A stretch of DNA of 64,000 bases from Flavobacterium sp. AG291 (GTDB lineage Bacteria; Bacteroidota; Bacteroidia; Flavobacteriales; Flavobacteriaceae): positions 1 through 64,000 of the forward strand of contig NZ_QQAR01000002.1 in assembly GCF_003350375.1 (NCBI RefSeq), written 5' to 3'. A program made the translations under genes and the position numbers. The notes beneath the pieces were generated by a model. That model was given only the letters and a program-made list of their open reading frames with translations. It was not told the DNA's origin and made no database searches. Shown piece after piece: positions 36,348 through 46,187 of the stretch. The number at the start of each line of letters is the position of its first letter. Position 1 is the stretch's first letter.

Positions 36348-37250
36348 TTATAACTGTAATGCTATACAAAGCAATACTGAAAGGAAAAAAGTACCTAAGG
36401 CTACTTTTTTAAGTTCCGGATCTAATGCACGTGGTTCAGTATTTTTTGCTACTGTTTTTACGTGCAATATAAATGGAATATATGCTATTAAAAATATATA
36501 CTGAATGGCTTTAAAATCTGATAGTATTGCAAAAACAAGAGTCAGTACTAATGCTGTTATAATTACCGTGTAATGATATATTTTAGCATTTTTTGCCCCC
36601 ATTTTAACGACAATAGTATTTTTACCCGATAAAGCATCTGAAGCCTGATCGCGCATATTATTCAGATTTAGTACCGCTACACTTAGCAATCCGATTGTTA
36701 TTGCCGGTAAAAGAACAAGCGTATCAATCTGTTTGGCAAATAGGAAATAACAGCCTATAACACTAACAAGCCCAAAGAAAATGAACACAAACAAATCTCC
36801 AAGTCCTCTATATCCATAGGCAGAATTCCCAACAGTATATTTTATCGCCGCTGCGATAGCTGCTAAACCAAGGAAGAAAAAGAATACTGAATACCCAAAG
36901 TTATCTTTACCGAATGAAAGGTAAATCAATACAATCGCTGCTACCAAAGTAAGTAAAGAAGTTATTATAATACCCTTTTTCATTTCTCCAACGGTAATGG
37001 CCCCACTTTGTATTGCTCTTTGAGGGCCAATTCTGTTTTCGTTATCCGTACCTTTTATTCCATCGCCATAATCATTTGCAAAATTGGAAAGTATCTGTAA
37101 TCCTAAGGTTGTAAGTAGTGCGAAACCCAGGATTGAATAATTGGTAAACCCTTGTGAAAATGCATAAAAACATCCAACAAGTATCCCCGATACAGATAAA
37201 GGTAGTGTTCTTAATCGTGCGGCCTGAAGCCAAGCTTTAGCGTTTGCCAT
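36348..37250 (-). CDS. menA: 1,4-Dihydroxy-2-naphthoate prenyltransferase
   Basis: A 300-residue UbiA-family membrane prenyltransferase with about nine hydrophobic segments. The first Asp-rich motif 'NFANDYGDGIKGTDNE' and the second 'LNLNNMRDQASDALSGKNT' are those of MenA. It attaches the isoprenoid tail to DHNA, with loss of the carboxyl group, in the inner membrane. In the run of men genes on the minus strand. Confidence 0.93.
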   Translation of the reverse strand: MANAKAWLQAARLRTLPLSVSGILVGCFYAFSQGFTNYSILGFALLTTLGLQILSNFANDYGDGIKGTDNENRIGPQRAIQSGAITVGEMKKGIIITSLLTLVAAIVLIYLSFGKDNFGYSVFFFFLGLAAIAAAIKYTVGNSAYGYRGLGDLFVFIFFGLVSVIGCYFLFAKQIDTLVLLPAITIGLLSVAVLNLNNMRDQASDALSGKNTIVVKMGAKNAKIYHYTVIITALVLTLVFAILSDFKAIQYIFLIAYIPFILHVKTVAKNTEPRALDPELKKVALGTFFLSVLLCIALQL

Positions 37251-37276
37251 TAAATTTCAAGATATATTAAGATGCG

Positions 37277-38785
37277 TTACATCCAGTTTTTGTTAGTAGT
37301 TTCAACCTGATACAGCCAATAATTTACGAACTGTTTAAGTGTAGTATAATCAGCCAGCCCAAATGATATTTTTCCACCTGCAGTGTAAAGATTTAAAATT
37401 CCAATATCTAAACCTTTATGCCAAAAATATTGGTGAACCGAGATAGCATGTATTTTATGAGGTGCAATGTAATCTTTATCTACATCCCATGCTCCTCCCT
37501 GTTTAATAATAAACTCATTATTTACAAAAAGCCTGCTGTTTCTAAAACCAAAATACATTACGAGACTTATAAATAGTATATAAACTGGTAAAAACAGCAT
37601 ATATTCTTTTAATTCTGTAAAAGCATAATTGGCTAATAAAAAATAAGCTCCTAAAGGGATTATCAGGAATTTAATAGACTGCATTAGTATTTTTCTAATA
37701 TTAGGCTTAAGAACAATACCTTCCTGAGGAATTTCATGCAAAAGGAATTTTAATAGCATATCTTTTTCAGCTGTATTACATCCCGGTATCTCAATAGCTG
37801 TTTTTTTGTTATCCTGATTATTAGCCTCCTGACTTGAAGCCTGACGAATTTTTATATCAAGTACATCCAGTTTTTTCTGAAAATAATTTCGCCCGACAGT
37901 TACAATCTGAACTTTTTCAGGTTTTATAATAGTGTTCTTGGTGTTTAGCAATCCATGGGAAAGTAGCAATGAATCATTTTGCTTCGTTATCCTGAAATTA
38001 AAGAACTTTAAAATTGTGCGTCCCAGATTAACCACTATTACCATAGCCATAATAGCCAGGATAATGAACATTATGAATTTCAGAATGACATCGGTCCTTA
38101 GGTAATTATCTAAAGGATCATCTTCTATTTCCGCATACTTTATAAAGTCTTCAATGTATTGAAACATTGTAATAAAAAACGCAAGTAATATACCAAAGCT
38201 CCTTACGTAGTTTGATGTAATACCTGTTTTAAAAAGGCTTAGCAGGCTTATTTGAATAAAAGCATGTTTCGCTACTGTATCATACGATTCAGTTTCAACC
38301 TTAGAGTTATCTGATGTTGTTTTGATTCCTTCAAGTAATCTTGATTTTAGTGACTGAGCAAGGTCGTGAGTAATTGCTTTTATAGTAACTTCTTTCTGAG
38401 CTGTACCAGCTGTATCAACTTCCAGAGCATGAACACCAATTATCTTTTGTAAAAATGACTGATTTATATTTACCTGTTGAATCTTATCTAAAGGAATACC
38501 TAACCTACTTTTATTAATAATTCCTCTTTTAATTACAAACTCTTCGTTCTCTTCATCGAGATAAAAGGTAAAGTTGATGTATTTTAAATATGCAATAACA
38601 GCAACTAATACAAAAACTGCTAGTATTCCAATAGTAAGGTAGATCTTATTCATTTGATCTATCTTAATGATCCATACGATTAAAATCGGAAATAATGCTC
38701 TTATTGCACTTTGCAAAGTGTCGGCAAACATTATTAAAACACCTATCAGTGATTGTCGCTGCGGATTGCTGAAATCATTATTCAT
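37277..38785 (-). CDS. Bacterial PH-domain membrane protein (YdbT-like)
   Basis: A 502-residue membrane protein with about eight hydrophobic segments and three bPH2-type domains (about residues 65-145, 265-345, 420-490). Recurrent sites are 'GIPLDKIQQVNI', 'IKPEKVQIVTVG' and 'IAPHKIHAISV', each after a strand. Homologous to YdbT of Bacillus. Start at 38785 overlaps the stop of the YdbS-like gene by eight bases. Role unknown, probably membrane-related. Confidence 0.85.
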   Translation of the reverse strand: MNNDFSNPQRQSLIGVLIMFADTLQSAIRALFPILIVWIIKIDQMNKIYLTIGILAVFVLVAVIAYLKYINFTFYLDEENEEFVIKRGIINKSRLGIPLDKIQQVNINQSFLQKIIGVHALEVDTAGTAQKEVTIKAITHDLAQSLKSRLLEGIKTTSDNSKVETESYDTVAKHAFIQISLLSLFKTGITSNYVRSFGILLAFFITMFQYIEDFIKYAEIEDDPLDNYLRTDVILKFIMFIILAIMAMVIVVNLGRTILKFFNFRITKQNDSLLLSHGLLNTKNTIIKPEKVQIVTVGRNYFQKKLDVLDIKIRQASSQEANNQDNKKTAIEIPGCNTAEKDMLLKFLLHEIPQEGIVLKPNIRKILMQSIKFLIIPLGAYFLLANYAFTELKEYMLFLPVYILFISLVMYFGFRNSRLFVNNEFIIKQGGAWDVDKDYIAPHKIHAISVHQYFWHKGLDIGILNLYTAGGKISFGLADYTTLKQFVNYWLYQVETTNKNWM

Positions 38786-39305
38786 TAATAGTATTCTGTT
38801 TAAGAATTTTACCAATTAGTAATTGTTTTATCTTTTCCGCATGTTCCTTTTCTACTCCTGGGACCTTAATATCACTATTAATACCTCCGGCAGTAAATAT
38901 TTCTATAGTAGCCAATCCCAACTTTCTTGAAATAAAACCTTCGTGTAAAGTTACATGTTGCACTCTGTTATAAGGAATTATAGTAGTTTCTAAAACGATA
39001 GCTCCACTCTTGTAAATAACATCATGATCCCTAAAAGCAAATCCTCTGTTTCTGAAACTGATAAGATTTACAGCTATGCTAAACAACAACAATACGACGT
39101 AAGCCAGGATTGCCGGAATTACATATGCTCTTGACTCCTCAATAAAATACAGGACTACACCTATAATCGTAGCCAAAATTAAAAATGTAAGCCCAAGATT
39201 AAAGTAAATAATCTTCTTATAATTTATATTAAGAGGTGAAAGTACGGTTTCTTCAAACTTAGGTAAAGAAAGTGTATCTATTGTTTCGTTAGTAAATCGT
39301 TCCAT
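38778..39305 (-). CDS. Bacterial PH-domain membrane protein (YdbS-like)
   Basis: A 175-residue protein with two hydrophobic segments (about residues 35-75) and one bPH2 domain (about 85-160) with 'IIPYNRVQHVTLHEGFISRK'. Homologous to YdbS. It pairs with the longer YdbT-like protein and lies between menB and menA. Function unknown. Confidence 0.85.
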   Translation of the reverse strand: MERFTNETIDTLSLPKFEETVLSPLNINYKKIIYFNLGLTFLILATIIGVVLYFIEESRAYVIPAILAYVVLLLFSIAVNLISFRNRGFAFRDHDVIYKSGAIVLETTIIPYNRVQHVTLHEGFISRKLGLATIEIFTAGGINSDIKVPGVEKEHAEKIKQLLIGKILKQNTINE

Positions 39306-39320
39306 TGGAATACTTTGAGA

Positions 39321-40163
39321 TTAAGGTATCCATTTGATATCCCTAAAGTTAGGCTTTCTTTTTTCAAGGAATGCATCACGGCCTTCTTTAGCTTCTTCTG
39401 TCATATATGTAAGACGGGTTGCCTCACCGGCAAATACCTGTTGTCCCACCATACCGTCATCAGTAAGATTAAAGGCAAATTTCAGCATTTTTATAGATGT
39501 AGGTGATTTGTCTAATATTTCCTGCGCCCATTCATAAGCTGTGTCTTCAAGTTCAGCATGAGGTATAACAGCATTTACCATTCCCATTTCATAAGCATCC
39601 TGAGCTGAATAATTACGGCCTAAAAAGAAAATTTCACGTGCACGTTTCTGACCTACCATTTTAGCAAGATATGCAGATCCATATCCTCCATCAAAACTGG
39701 TTACGTCAGCATCTGTTTGCTTGAAAATCGCGTGTTCTTTACTGGCTAATGTAAGATCACATACAACATGAAGGCTATGCCCCCCTCCTACGGCCCAACC
39801 GGGAACAACAGCAATAACAACCTTTGGCATAAAACGAATAAGTCGTTGCACTTCAAGAATATTCAAACGGTGCATACCATCATCACCTACATACCCCTGA
39901 TGGCCTCTTGCTTTTTGATCACCACCACTGCAAAATGAATACACTCCATCTTTAGACGACGGACCTTCAGCGGATAGCAAAACAACTCCTATTGAAGTGT
40001 CTTCCCTGGCATCCAGAAAAGCTTCAAAAAGTTCGGCCGTAGTTTTTGGCCTGAAAGCATTTCTTACATCAGGTCTGTTAAACGCGATACGTGCAACACC
40101 ATCACATTTTTTATAGGTAATATCTTCGAATTCTTTTACGGTTTTCCAGTTTATATTGCTCAT
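39321..40163 (-). CDS. menB: 1,4-Dihydroxy-2-naphthoyl-CoA synthase
   Basis: A 280-residue crotonase-fold enzyme. The oxyanion and CoA-binding parts are in 'FCSGGDQKARG' and 'GWAVGGGHSLHVVCDLT', with 'DADVTSFDGGYGSAYLA' giving the catalytic Asp and Tyr region. It closes the second ring of menaquinone from o-succinylbenzoyl-CoA. First gene of the minus-strand menB-PH-PH-menA-MBL-menC run. Confidence 0.94.
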   Translation of the reverse strand: MSNINWKTVKEFEDITYKKCDGVARIAFNRPDVRNAFRPKTTAELFEAFLDAREDTSIGVVLLSAEGPSSKDGVYSFCSGGDQKARGHQGYVGDDGMHRLNILEVQRLIRFMPKVVIAVVPGWAVGGGHSLHVVCDLTLASKEHAIFKQTDADVTSFDGGYGSAYLAKMVGQKRAREIFFLGRNYSAQDAYEMGMVNAVIPHAELEDTAYEWAQEILDKSPTSIKMLKFAFNLTDDGMVGQQVFAGEATRLTYMTEEAKEGRDAFLEKRKPNFRDIKWIP

Positions 40164-40380
40164 GCTATATTAATATTTACCGTAAAAATAAAGCATTTTT
40201 TGCATTCACCAATGAAAATAGATATTGAACTAACATGGTATTTATGATATGAAAAATCAATTAAAAAAGTTTTGATCATAAATTATTTATATTCAAAACT
40301 TTATCCAAATTGCATTAAAAAAAACATTTTTTTTAAATGTTAACCTTGTTTAAAATGCTTTTATAAAATTATTGTTTAGT

Positions 40381-40388
40381 TATATTTG
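40381..40388 (+). promoter_or_regulatory. Promoter -7 element (TATATTTG)
   Basis: Exact TAnnTTTG match 20 bases before the ATG at 40408. Confidence 0.45.
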
Positions 40389-40407
40389 TCATTTACGTGA
40401 TCACCAA

Positions 40408-41604
40408 ATGAAGTTTTTAAGAATATTTCCCTATATAATTGCATTTACCTGTATTTCTTGTTTGAAAGAAAAATCTACTCTCGCCGAAAACACTAACGAA
40501 GAGACTGTAGATACAGTATTGCACATTACTCCTTTAAATACAAAATTAACCAAACCGAGTAGAGCTTTTATAAATTCGAAAACAGCTACTATAGAACATT
40601 TTTATCATAAATTATGGAGCAGAAATGATTTAAGTGGTGGATTTTTGGTAGCCAAGAATGGTAAAATACTTTTTGAAAAATATGGAGGCTATGCTAACAG
40701 GAGTGAAAAAGAAGAAATTTCTGCGAATACACCTGTTCATATAGCGTCTGTGAGTAAAGTATTAACAGCTGCAGTTGTTTTAAAGCTGATTGACAGAAAT
40801 AAACTGGATCTTAATGCGAAAGTAAATACGCTGCTTCCGGAGTTTCCTTATAACGAAATAACAGTAAGAATGCTGCTTAACCACAGAAGCGGATTACCAA
40901 ATTATGCATATGTGCTGGACGATCGTGCTATTTGGGATAGAAGTATGCTGACAAATAAGGACATTTTAGAGCTTTTTGCACAGCATAAATTTGACCTTTA
41001 CTTTAAGCCCGATAAAAAATTTGGATATTGTAATACTAATTATGCAATGCTGGCACTGATTATTGAAAAGGTTACGCATATGAATTATCGTGATGCAATG
41101 AAAAAGATACTTTTTGATCCGCTTGGGATGAAGAATACTTATGTGTTTGATTATCAAAGAGACCGTGAAACTGCCAGCAGATCATATAAAGGAAATAATG
41201 TTTTGTACGGATGGGATTTTCTGGATGATGTTTATGGCGACAAAAATATCTATTCAACTCCTCGTGATTTGCTTAAATTTGATTTAGCAACTTATTCTAA
41301 GAAGTTTCTGAATTCCAAACTGTACAAAGAAGTGTTTCAGGGGTACAGTTACGAGCATAAAGGAACTAAAAACTATGGACTTGGTATTCGTATGCATGAA
41401 TGGGAAACCGGAGAAAAATTATTTTATCATAACGGTTGGTGGCACGGTAATACATCTTCTTATATAACTCTTAAAAAAGATACAGTTACACTTATTTGCC
41501 TTTCAAATAAGTTTTCGTATAAACCATACAAAATCTGGAAACTATCTCCTGCTTTTGGTAAATACCCTATTAAACCGGATAAAAACGAAGATTTAGAATT
41601 ATAA
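40408..41604 (+). CDS. Serine hydrolase (beta-lactamase family) lipoprotein
   Basis: A 398-residue class C beta-lactamase-like serine hydrolase. A signal sequence ending in Cys ('IAFTCISC') marks a lipoprotein. The SxxK motif is in 'HIASVSKVL', YxN in 'FGYCNTNYAM', and the third motif in 'FYHNGWWHG'. Such enzymes act on peptidoglycan peptides, esters or D-amino-acid substrates; the substrate is not clear. Start at 40408 begins the signal peptide. Own promoter and terminator. Confidence 0.88.
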   Translation: MKFLRIFPYIIAFTCISCLKEKSTLAENTNEETVDTVLHITPLNTKLTKPSRAFINSKTATIEHFYHKLWSRNDLSGGFLVAKNGKILFEKYGGYANRSEKEEISANTPVHIASVSKVLTAAVVLKLIDRNKLDLNAKVNTLLPEFPYNEITVRMLLNHRSGLPNYAYVLDDRAIWDRSMLTNKDILELFAQHKFDLYFKPDKKFGYCNTNYAMLALIIEKVTHMNYRDAMKKILFDPLGMKNTYVFDYQRDRETASRSYKGNNVLYGWDFLDDVYGDKNIYSTPRDLLKFDLATYSKKFLNSKLYKEVFQGYSYEHKGTKNYGLGIRMHEWETGEKLFYHNGWWHGNTSSYITLKKDTVTLICLSNKFSYKPYKIWKLSPAFGKYPIKPDKNEDLEL

Positions 41605-41606
41605 TA

Positions 41607-41632
41607 CAAAGCCCTTATTTCTAAGGGCTTTG
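41607..41632 (+). terminator. Rho-independent terminator
   Basis: Perfect eleven-base-pair hairpin CAAAGCCCTTA / TAAGGGCTTTG with a four-base loop, followed by TTGTTT. Confidence 0.8.
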
Positions 41633-41688
41633 TTGTTTATTAACCATGGCTGTTAATAAATAGTCTACTAAATCTATAGACTAATAAT

Positions 41689-41696
41689 TATATTTG
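41689..41696 (+). promoter_or_regulatory. Promoter -7 element (TATATTTG)
   Basis: Exact TAnnTTTG match 20 bases before the ATG at 41717. Confidence 0.45.
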
Positions 41697-41716
41697 TTCA
41701 AAAATAAGACACAATT

Positions 41717-42931
41717 ATGGAAAACCTAAATTATCTGGCGTTTGCAATGCCAGCATTCTTTTTGTTTTTGTATCTGGAATATAAACTTGCTCAGTATAGA
41801 AAAAAAGGACACTTGTTTAAATATGAAAGTTCTGTTTCTAATATAAGTATTGGTATAGCTGAACGTTTGATAAACCTTTTCGTTTCGGCCAGTTTCTATC
41901 AGGTTTACTATTGGGTATATAATAACTATGCAATATTCGATATTCCCAGTAATTGGGGTTTGTGGATTGTATTAATTCTGGCAACTGATTTCGTTTGGTA
42001 TTGGTATCATAGGCTTGGGCATGAAGTAAATCTTTTTTGGGCAGCACATATTGTACATCATCAGAGTGAAGAATTTAATTTAACCGCCTCGGCGAGAATT
42101 ACCACGATTCAGGCACTGATACGCACAGTTTTTTGGTGCATATTGCCATTAATAGGATTCCACCCTACTATGGTTATAACAATGTTGCTTGTTCATGGGG
42201 CATATTCCTTTTTTACTCACACCCAGGTTTTAAAAAGAGTAAAATGGCTTGAATATGTATTCATAACACCATCGTTGCATGGAGTTCACCATGCATCGGA
42301 TGAAAAATATCTTGATAAGAACTATGGAGATATGTTTGTTTTTTGGGACAAGATATTTGGTACATTTCAGGAAGAGGAAGAGCAACCAACCTATGGACTA
42401 ACGCATTCGCTTAAAAGTTATAGTTTCCTTTGGATGCATTTTCATTATTATTTTGAGATATATGAATCTTACAAACGTGCCAATACTTTAAAAGGAAAAT
42501 TCTGTGCTGTTTTCGGAAGTCCGGCAGTTATGGATCAGGATATACGCCTTGAACTTGAAAAGCGTTTTTTACAGGACAGAAGATTTCGTTTGAGAGAACT
42601 TAGATTCAAAAATTATCTCACATTCCAAATAGTTATATCGGTTACGCTTCTTAGTTGGTTTACGTTTTTTTATAATACTCAAACTATAGTTGACAAACTA
42701 TTCTATTTGAGTTTTATACTCATCACACTTGTAAATTGCGGTGCATTGCTGGAACAACGTAAATGGATATATTATCTCGAATACGCACGTCTTGCAATAC
42801 TTTTAGCCTATTTATTTTATAGTCAAGGATACCCCGAGTTGGTTTTACTGGCGGTTTACTTACTTATTGTGATTGAGAATGCATTTTCGTTAAGTAAATG
42901 GTATCAGAGTTATGTTTTACAAACCAAATAG
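41717..42931 (+). CDS. Sterol desaturase/fatty acid hydroxylase-family membrane protein
   Basis: A 404-residue membrane protein. The eight-histidine di-iron signature is present: 'WYWYHRLGHE', 'WAAHIVHHQSE' and 'PSLHGVHHASD'. About nine hydrophobic segments span the protein. It belongs to the alkylglycerol monooxygenase/fatty acid hydroxylase superfamily, but the hydroxylated lipid is not known. Own promoter. Converges on cvfB with one base between the stops. Confidence 0.88.
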   Translation: MENLNYLAFAMPAFFLFLYLEYKLAQYRKKGHLFKYESSVSNISIGIAERLINLFVSASFYQVYYWVYNNYAIFDIPSNWGLWIVLILATDFVWYWYHRLGHEVNLFWAAHIVHHQSEEFNLTASARITTIQALIRTVFWCILPLIGFHPTMVITMLLVHGAYSFFTHTQVLKRVKWLEYVFITPSLHGVHHASDEKYLDKNYGDMFVFWDKIFGTFQEEEEQPTYGLTHSLKSYSFLWMHFHYYFEIYESYKRANTLKGKFCAVFGSPAVMDQDIRLELEKRFLQDRRFRLRELRFKNYLTFQIVISVTLLSWFTFFYNTQTIVDKLFYLSFILITLVNCGALLEQRKWIYYLEYARLAILLAYLFYSQGYPELVLLAVYLLIVIENAFSLSKWYQSYVLQTK

Positions 42932-42932
42932 A

Positions 42933-43766
42933 TTATTCCTTAACGAGATAAATGCCGTCTTCTTTTATTTCGATAAGTTTCTGTTTGTAAAGTGTACCTA
43001 TTGCTTTTTTAAAAGTCTTTTTACTCATTTTAAGTACAGTCTTTATATCCTCTGGGTGGCTATCATCATTTAAACGAAGAAAACCACGGCTCGCACGAAG
43101 CTCATCAAGTACTTTTTCAGCATTAGGCTCTATTCCGGCAAATCCTGCTTGTTGTAGCGTAACGTCTATTTTTTTGTCAGGGCGGATATTTTTGATGTAT
43201 CCTTTCATTCTGTCGCCGGTACGAACATCTTCATATACTTCATCTTTGTAAAGTAAGCCTTTGTGCTGCTCGTTAATGATAACATTGATTCCCATATCTG
43301 TAATATGTGATATGATAAGGTCAACTTCTTCACCTTTTTCGACAGTTATCTCATCGTTACTCAGGAATTGGTTGATTTTGCTGGTTCCGACTAATCGGTT
43401 CGATTTTTCGTCAAGGTACATGAATACAAGGTAGCGCTTCCCCTTTTCCATTTCGCGGGCTTGTTCTCTAAAAGGAACAAACAAGTCTTTTTCAAGCCCC
43501 ATATCCAGAAAAGCACCAAATTTATTGATGAAATTTACACGCAATAAGGCAAACTCATTCAGGTAAATGTAGGGCTCAAGCGTAGTAGCCACTGGCCGTT
43601 CTTCCTGATCAAGGTAAACAAAGACAATAATCTCCTCTCCTATTTCAAACTCTCTTGGTACATATTTATTGGGTAATAATATATCCTGATTGCCATCAGT
43701 AAGATAAAGTCCTATTTGAGTATCTCTTGCTATCTTAAGCGTATTGTATTTTCCTATTTCGATCAT
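42933..43766 (-). CDS. CvfB-like S1 RNA-binding protein
   Basis: A 277-residue protein with S1 domains arranged as in CvfB (about residues 1-60, 60-130, 140-205) and a C-terminal winged helix (about 215-277, 'EDIKTVLKMSKKTFKKAIGTLYKQKLI'). The S1-type segment 'VNFINKFGAFLDMGLEKDLFVP' is characteristic. Start at 43766 fits; the longer frame from 43835 would run through the menD terminator. It binds RNA; role unknown. Confidence 0.9.
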   Translation of the reverse strand: MIEIGKYNTLKIARDTQIGLYLTDGNQDILLPNKYVPREFEIGEEIIVFVYLDQEERPVATTLEPYIYLNEFALLRVNFINKFGAFLDMGLEKDLFVPFREQAREMEKGKRYLVFMYLDEKSNRLVGTSKINQFLSNDEITVEKGEEVDLIISHITDMGINVIINEQHKGLLYKDEVYEDVRTGDRMKGYIKNIRPDKKIDVTLQQAGFAGIEPNAEKVLDELRASRGFLRLNDDSHPEDIKTVLKMSKKTFKKAIGTLYKQKLIEIKEDGIYLVKE

Positions 43767-43784
43767 TACGGTAAATTTCAAGTG

Positions 43785-43792
43785 CAAAGGTA
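43785..43792 (-). promoter_or_regulatory. Promoter -7 element (TACCTTTG) of cvfB
   Basis: Exact TAnnTTTG match on the minus strand, 18 bases before the start codon of cvfB at 43766. Confidence 0.45.
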
Positions 43793-43830
43793 CAAAGAAT
43801 TGAACAATATAAAGGGAAAGCTTATAAAAC

Positions 43831-43858
43831 AACAAAGCCGGTATTATCCGGCTTTGTT
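43831..43858 (-). terminator. Terminator of menD
   Basis: Perfect eleven-base-pair hairpin AACAAAGCCGG / CCGGCTTTGTT with a six-base loop, beginning at the menD stop. On the minus strand it is followed by GTTTTAT. Confidence 0.75.
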
Positions 43859-45513
43859 TATGTTAACTCTTTAAAATACTGTAACAGGATTTTATCGTTC
43901 TCCAGCATTGGTGTGAATACTTCTAAAATTTTAGGTTCTTCACCGTTTTGCATAAATGTGTTCAATTCAGTTTTTAACTCAGCCTCGTCAGAAGCACTTT
44001 GATAACTGAAACCAAACATTTTTGCTAAGTGTTCCGCTGTTAAATGATGCTCGGTTTCAAAGTATGTGTTGAATACGGGGGTTTCCTGATGTCCCGGTAA
44101 TATCCTGAAGATACCTCCCCCACCATTATTGATGATAATTATTTTAAAATCTTTCGGGATATAATTATTCCAAAGGGCATTACTGTCATACAGGAAACTG
44201 ATATCTCCTGTTATTAGAACTGTTTCTTTTCCGCTTGCTACAGCTGCTCCAATTGCAGTAGAACTGCTTCCGTCAATGCCACTCGTGCCACGATTACAGA
44301 ATACTTCAATGGAATCTTTTACATCAAGTAGCTGAATGTAACGTATTGCAGAACTGTTGCTTATCTGTAGCTGTGAATTATCTTTTAATTCAGGAAGTAT
44401 TATTTCAAAAGCTTTAAAATCGGTAAAAGGAATCTTCGATACATACTCATCATGTTTCACTTTTCTGAAATCTTTTAATTGCTGAGCCGTTTGACTATAA
44501 TTACTTTCAACAGCTACAGTTTGAGGCATGAATGCTCTAAGAAAAGTACTAGCATCTGTTTCAAAATGTTTTGTAAGTGCTCCAAAAGTATCGTAAGCCC
44601 TAAGTGTATCGATATGCCAGTGTTCAGAAGGACTATATTTTCTTAACCAGGCTTTTACACGTTTAGAAACTATCATTCCGCCGAAAGTAAGCAATATATC
44701 CGGACTCCAGTTTTCAAAATCTTCCTGAGTAAAAGGAGTTATAATTGTATCTATATTATTCAGAAACGTAGGATGGTGCATGTTTGAAGTAGTCTCGGTC
44801 ATTACGACTACCGATGGATCATTAGCCAGCTGATCAATAATTGTTTTATCAATTGATTCAGGATCGTTTACTCCAACTAAAATAAGTTTCTTCCTGGCAG
44901 AATTCCATTTCTCGACATAAGCAGATAAATCTTCATTAAACGGATGACGTGGACTACTATGGTTTATATTTGGCGTTACAGATAGCCCCTCTACCGTTTC
45001 ATATAATGGCTCTTCAAAAGGAGCATTTATATGTACTGGGCCTTTTTTTAAAATAGCTGTATTTATTGCTTCATTTATCAGTTTGTCATTATCCGCAGAA
45101 GCTTCCTCTAATAGATTTGCGTTAAAAAGAATATGATTTGCATATACATTCTCCTGACGAATGGTCTGGCCATCCCCAATATCTATTTTATCATGAGGTC
45201 TGTCAGCAGATATTATGATAAGCGGAATTTGGCTGTAAAATGCCTCTGCAACTGCAGGATAATAGTTCAGTAAGGCAGAACCTGATGTACAAACAATTGC
45301 AGTTGGCTTTTTAAGCTGTTGGGACATTCCCGTGGCGAAAAAAGCTGCGCAACGTTCATCTGCAACACTATAGCAGGTAAAATTTTGGTTATTAGCAAAA
45401 CCAATTGTTAATGGCGCATTACGTGAACCGGGAGATATAATTATATCAATCACTCCTTTAGCACGGCATATTTCTATGATGCTTTGGGCTAAAGGTATTT
45501 TAGGGTAGATCAT
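43858..45513 (-). CDS. menD: SEPHCHC synthase
   Basis: A 551-residue thiamine diphosphate enzyme of menaquinone synthesis. The conserved Glu region 'GSRNAPLTIGFANN', 'CTSGSALLNYYPAVAEA' and the ThDP motif 'TGDISFLYDSNALWNN ... INNGGGGIF' are present. It joins 2-oxoglutarate and isochorismate. Separated from menB-menA-menC by cvfB and two plus-strand genes. menF is not adjacent. Confidence 0.93.
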   Translation of the reverse strand: MIYPKIPLAQSIIEICRAKGVIDIIISPGSRNAPLTIGFANNQNFTCYSVADERCAAFFATGMSQQLKKPTAIVCTSGSALLNYYPAVAEAFYSQIPLIIISADRPHDKIDIGDGQTIRQENVYANHILFNANLLEEASADNDKLINEAINTAILKKGPVHINAPFEEPLYETVEGLSVTPNINHSSPRHPFNEDLSAYVEKWNSARKKLILVGVNDPESIDKTIIDQLANDPSVVVMTETTSNMHHPTFLNNIDTIITPFTQEDFENWSPDILLTFGGMIVSKRVKAWLRKYSPSEHWHIDTLRAYDTFGALTKHFETDASTFLRAFMPQTVAVESNYSQTAQQLKDFRKVKHDEYVSKIPFTDFKAFEIILPELKDNSQLQISNSSAIRYIQLLDVKDSIEVFCNRGTSGIDGSSSTAIGAAVASGKETVLITGDISFLYDSNALWNNYIPKDFKIIIINNGGGGIFRILPGHQETPVFNTYFETEHHLTAEHLAKMFGFSYQSASDEAELKTELNTFMQNGEEPKILEVFTPMLENDKILLQYFKELT

Positions 45514-45528
45514 TTTTTGGAATTTAAA

Positions 45529-45550
45529 AATCCCGGATAAGACCGGGATT
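45529..45550 (-). terminator. Terminator of glutathione peroxidase gene
   Basis: Perfect eight-base-pair hairpin AATCCCGG / CCGGGATT with a six-base loop, 13 bases after the stop codon. On the minus strand it is followed by TTT. Confidence 0.75.
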
Positions 45551-45563
45551 GTATTTTTTGGGT

Positions 45564-46154
45564 TTAGGATTTGATCCAGTTTACGATTTCAGGATCTGTC
45601 GGCAATGTGCGGGGACTAATAACTTTTACAAGCTCACCTTTTTCATTGATAAGGTATTTTTGGAAGTTCCACTCCACCTCGCTATCCTGAAGTCCGTTTT
45701 TGCTTTTTTCAGTCAGGAAATGGTAAATCGGAGCCATATCAGCTCCTTTTACAGATATTTTATCCATCATAGGAAAAGTTACGCCATAATTAAGCTGACA
45801 GAATTCGGCAATTTCTTTACTTGTCCCAGGCTCCTGAGCAGCAAAGTTATTTGCAGGAAAACCAATTATTACAAAACCTTTATCCTTGTATTCTTTATAT
45901 AAAGCTTCAAGATCTTTGTATTGAGGCGTTAATCCGCATTTTGAAGCTGTATTAACAATCATTACTTTTTTACCTTTCAGAGTTGCAAAATCAAATTCGT
46001 TGCCCGAAAGATCAGTTACTTTAAACTGATAAATGTTTGATGCTGACATTGTCTTAGTTGTTTCTTTATTGGTTTTACTTTTTTTAGTCTGCGCCTGATT
46101 CTGGCAACTGAACAAAAGTGCTAACCCCATTATTGCTATTGCAAGTTTTTTCAT
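45564..46154 (-). CDS. Glutathione peroxidase-family lipoprotein
   Basis: A 196-residue thiol peroxidase. A lipoprotein signal (residues 1-17, Cys in 'LLFSCQ') is followed by a Lys/Thr-rich linker and the GPx fold from about residue 38. The catalytic Cys is in 'NTASKCGLTPQY', the Gln in 'FAAQEPG' and the Trp in 'EWNFQKYLI'. It probably uses thioredoxin rather than glutathione, as most bacterial members do. Starts 33 bases after ccsBA ends. Confidence 0.9.
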   Translation of the reverse strand: MKKLAIAIMGLALLFSCQNQAQTKKSKTNKETTKTMSASNIYQFKVTDLSGNEFDFATLKGKKVMIVNTASKCGLTPQYKDLEALYKEYKDKGFVIIGFPANNFAAQEPGTSKEIAEFCQLNYGVTFPMMDKISVKGADMAPIYHFLTEKSKNGLQDSEVEWNFQKYLINEKGELVKVISPRTLPTDPEIVNWIKS

Positions 46155-46187
46155 CGTGATGATTTATTTCTATAAAATTACGAAAAA

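Noticed and set aside
43767..43835. Longer start of cvfB
   Set aside because: It runs through the promoter octamer and into the menD terminator hairpin.
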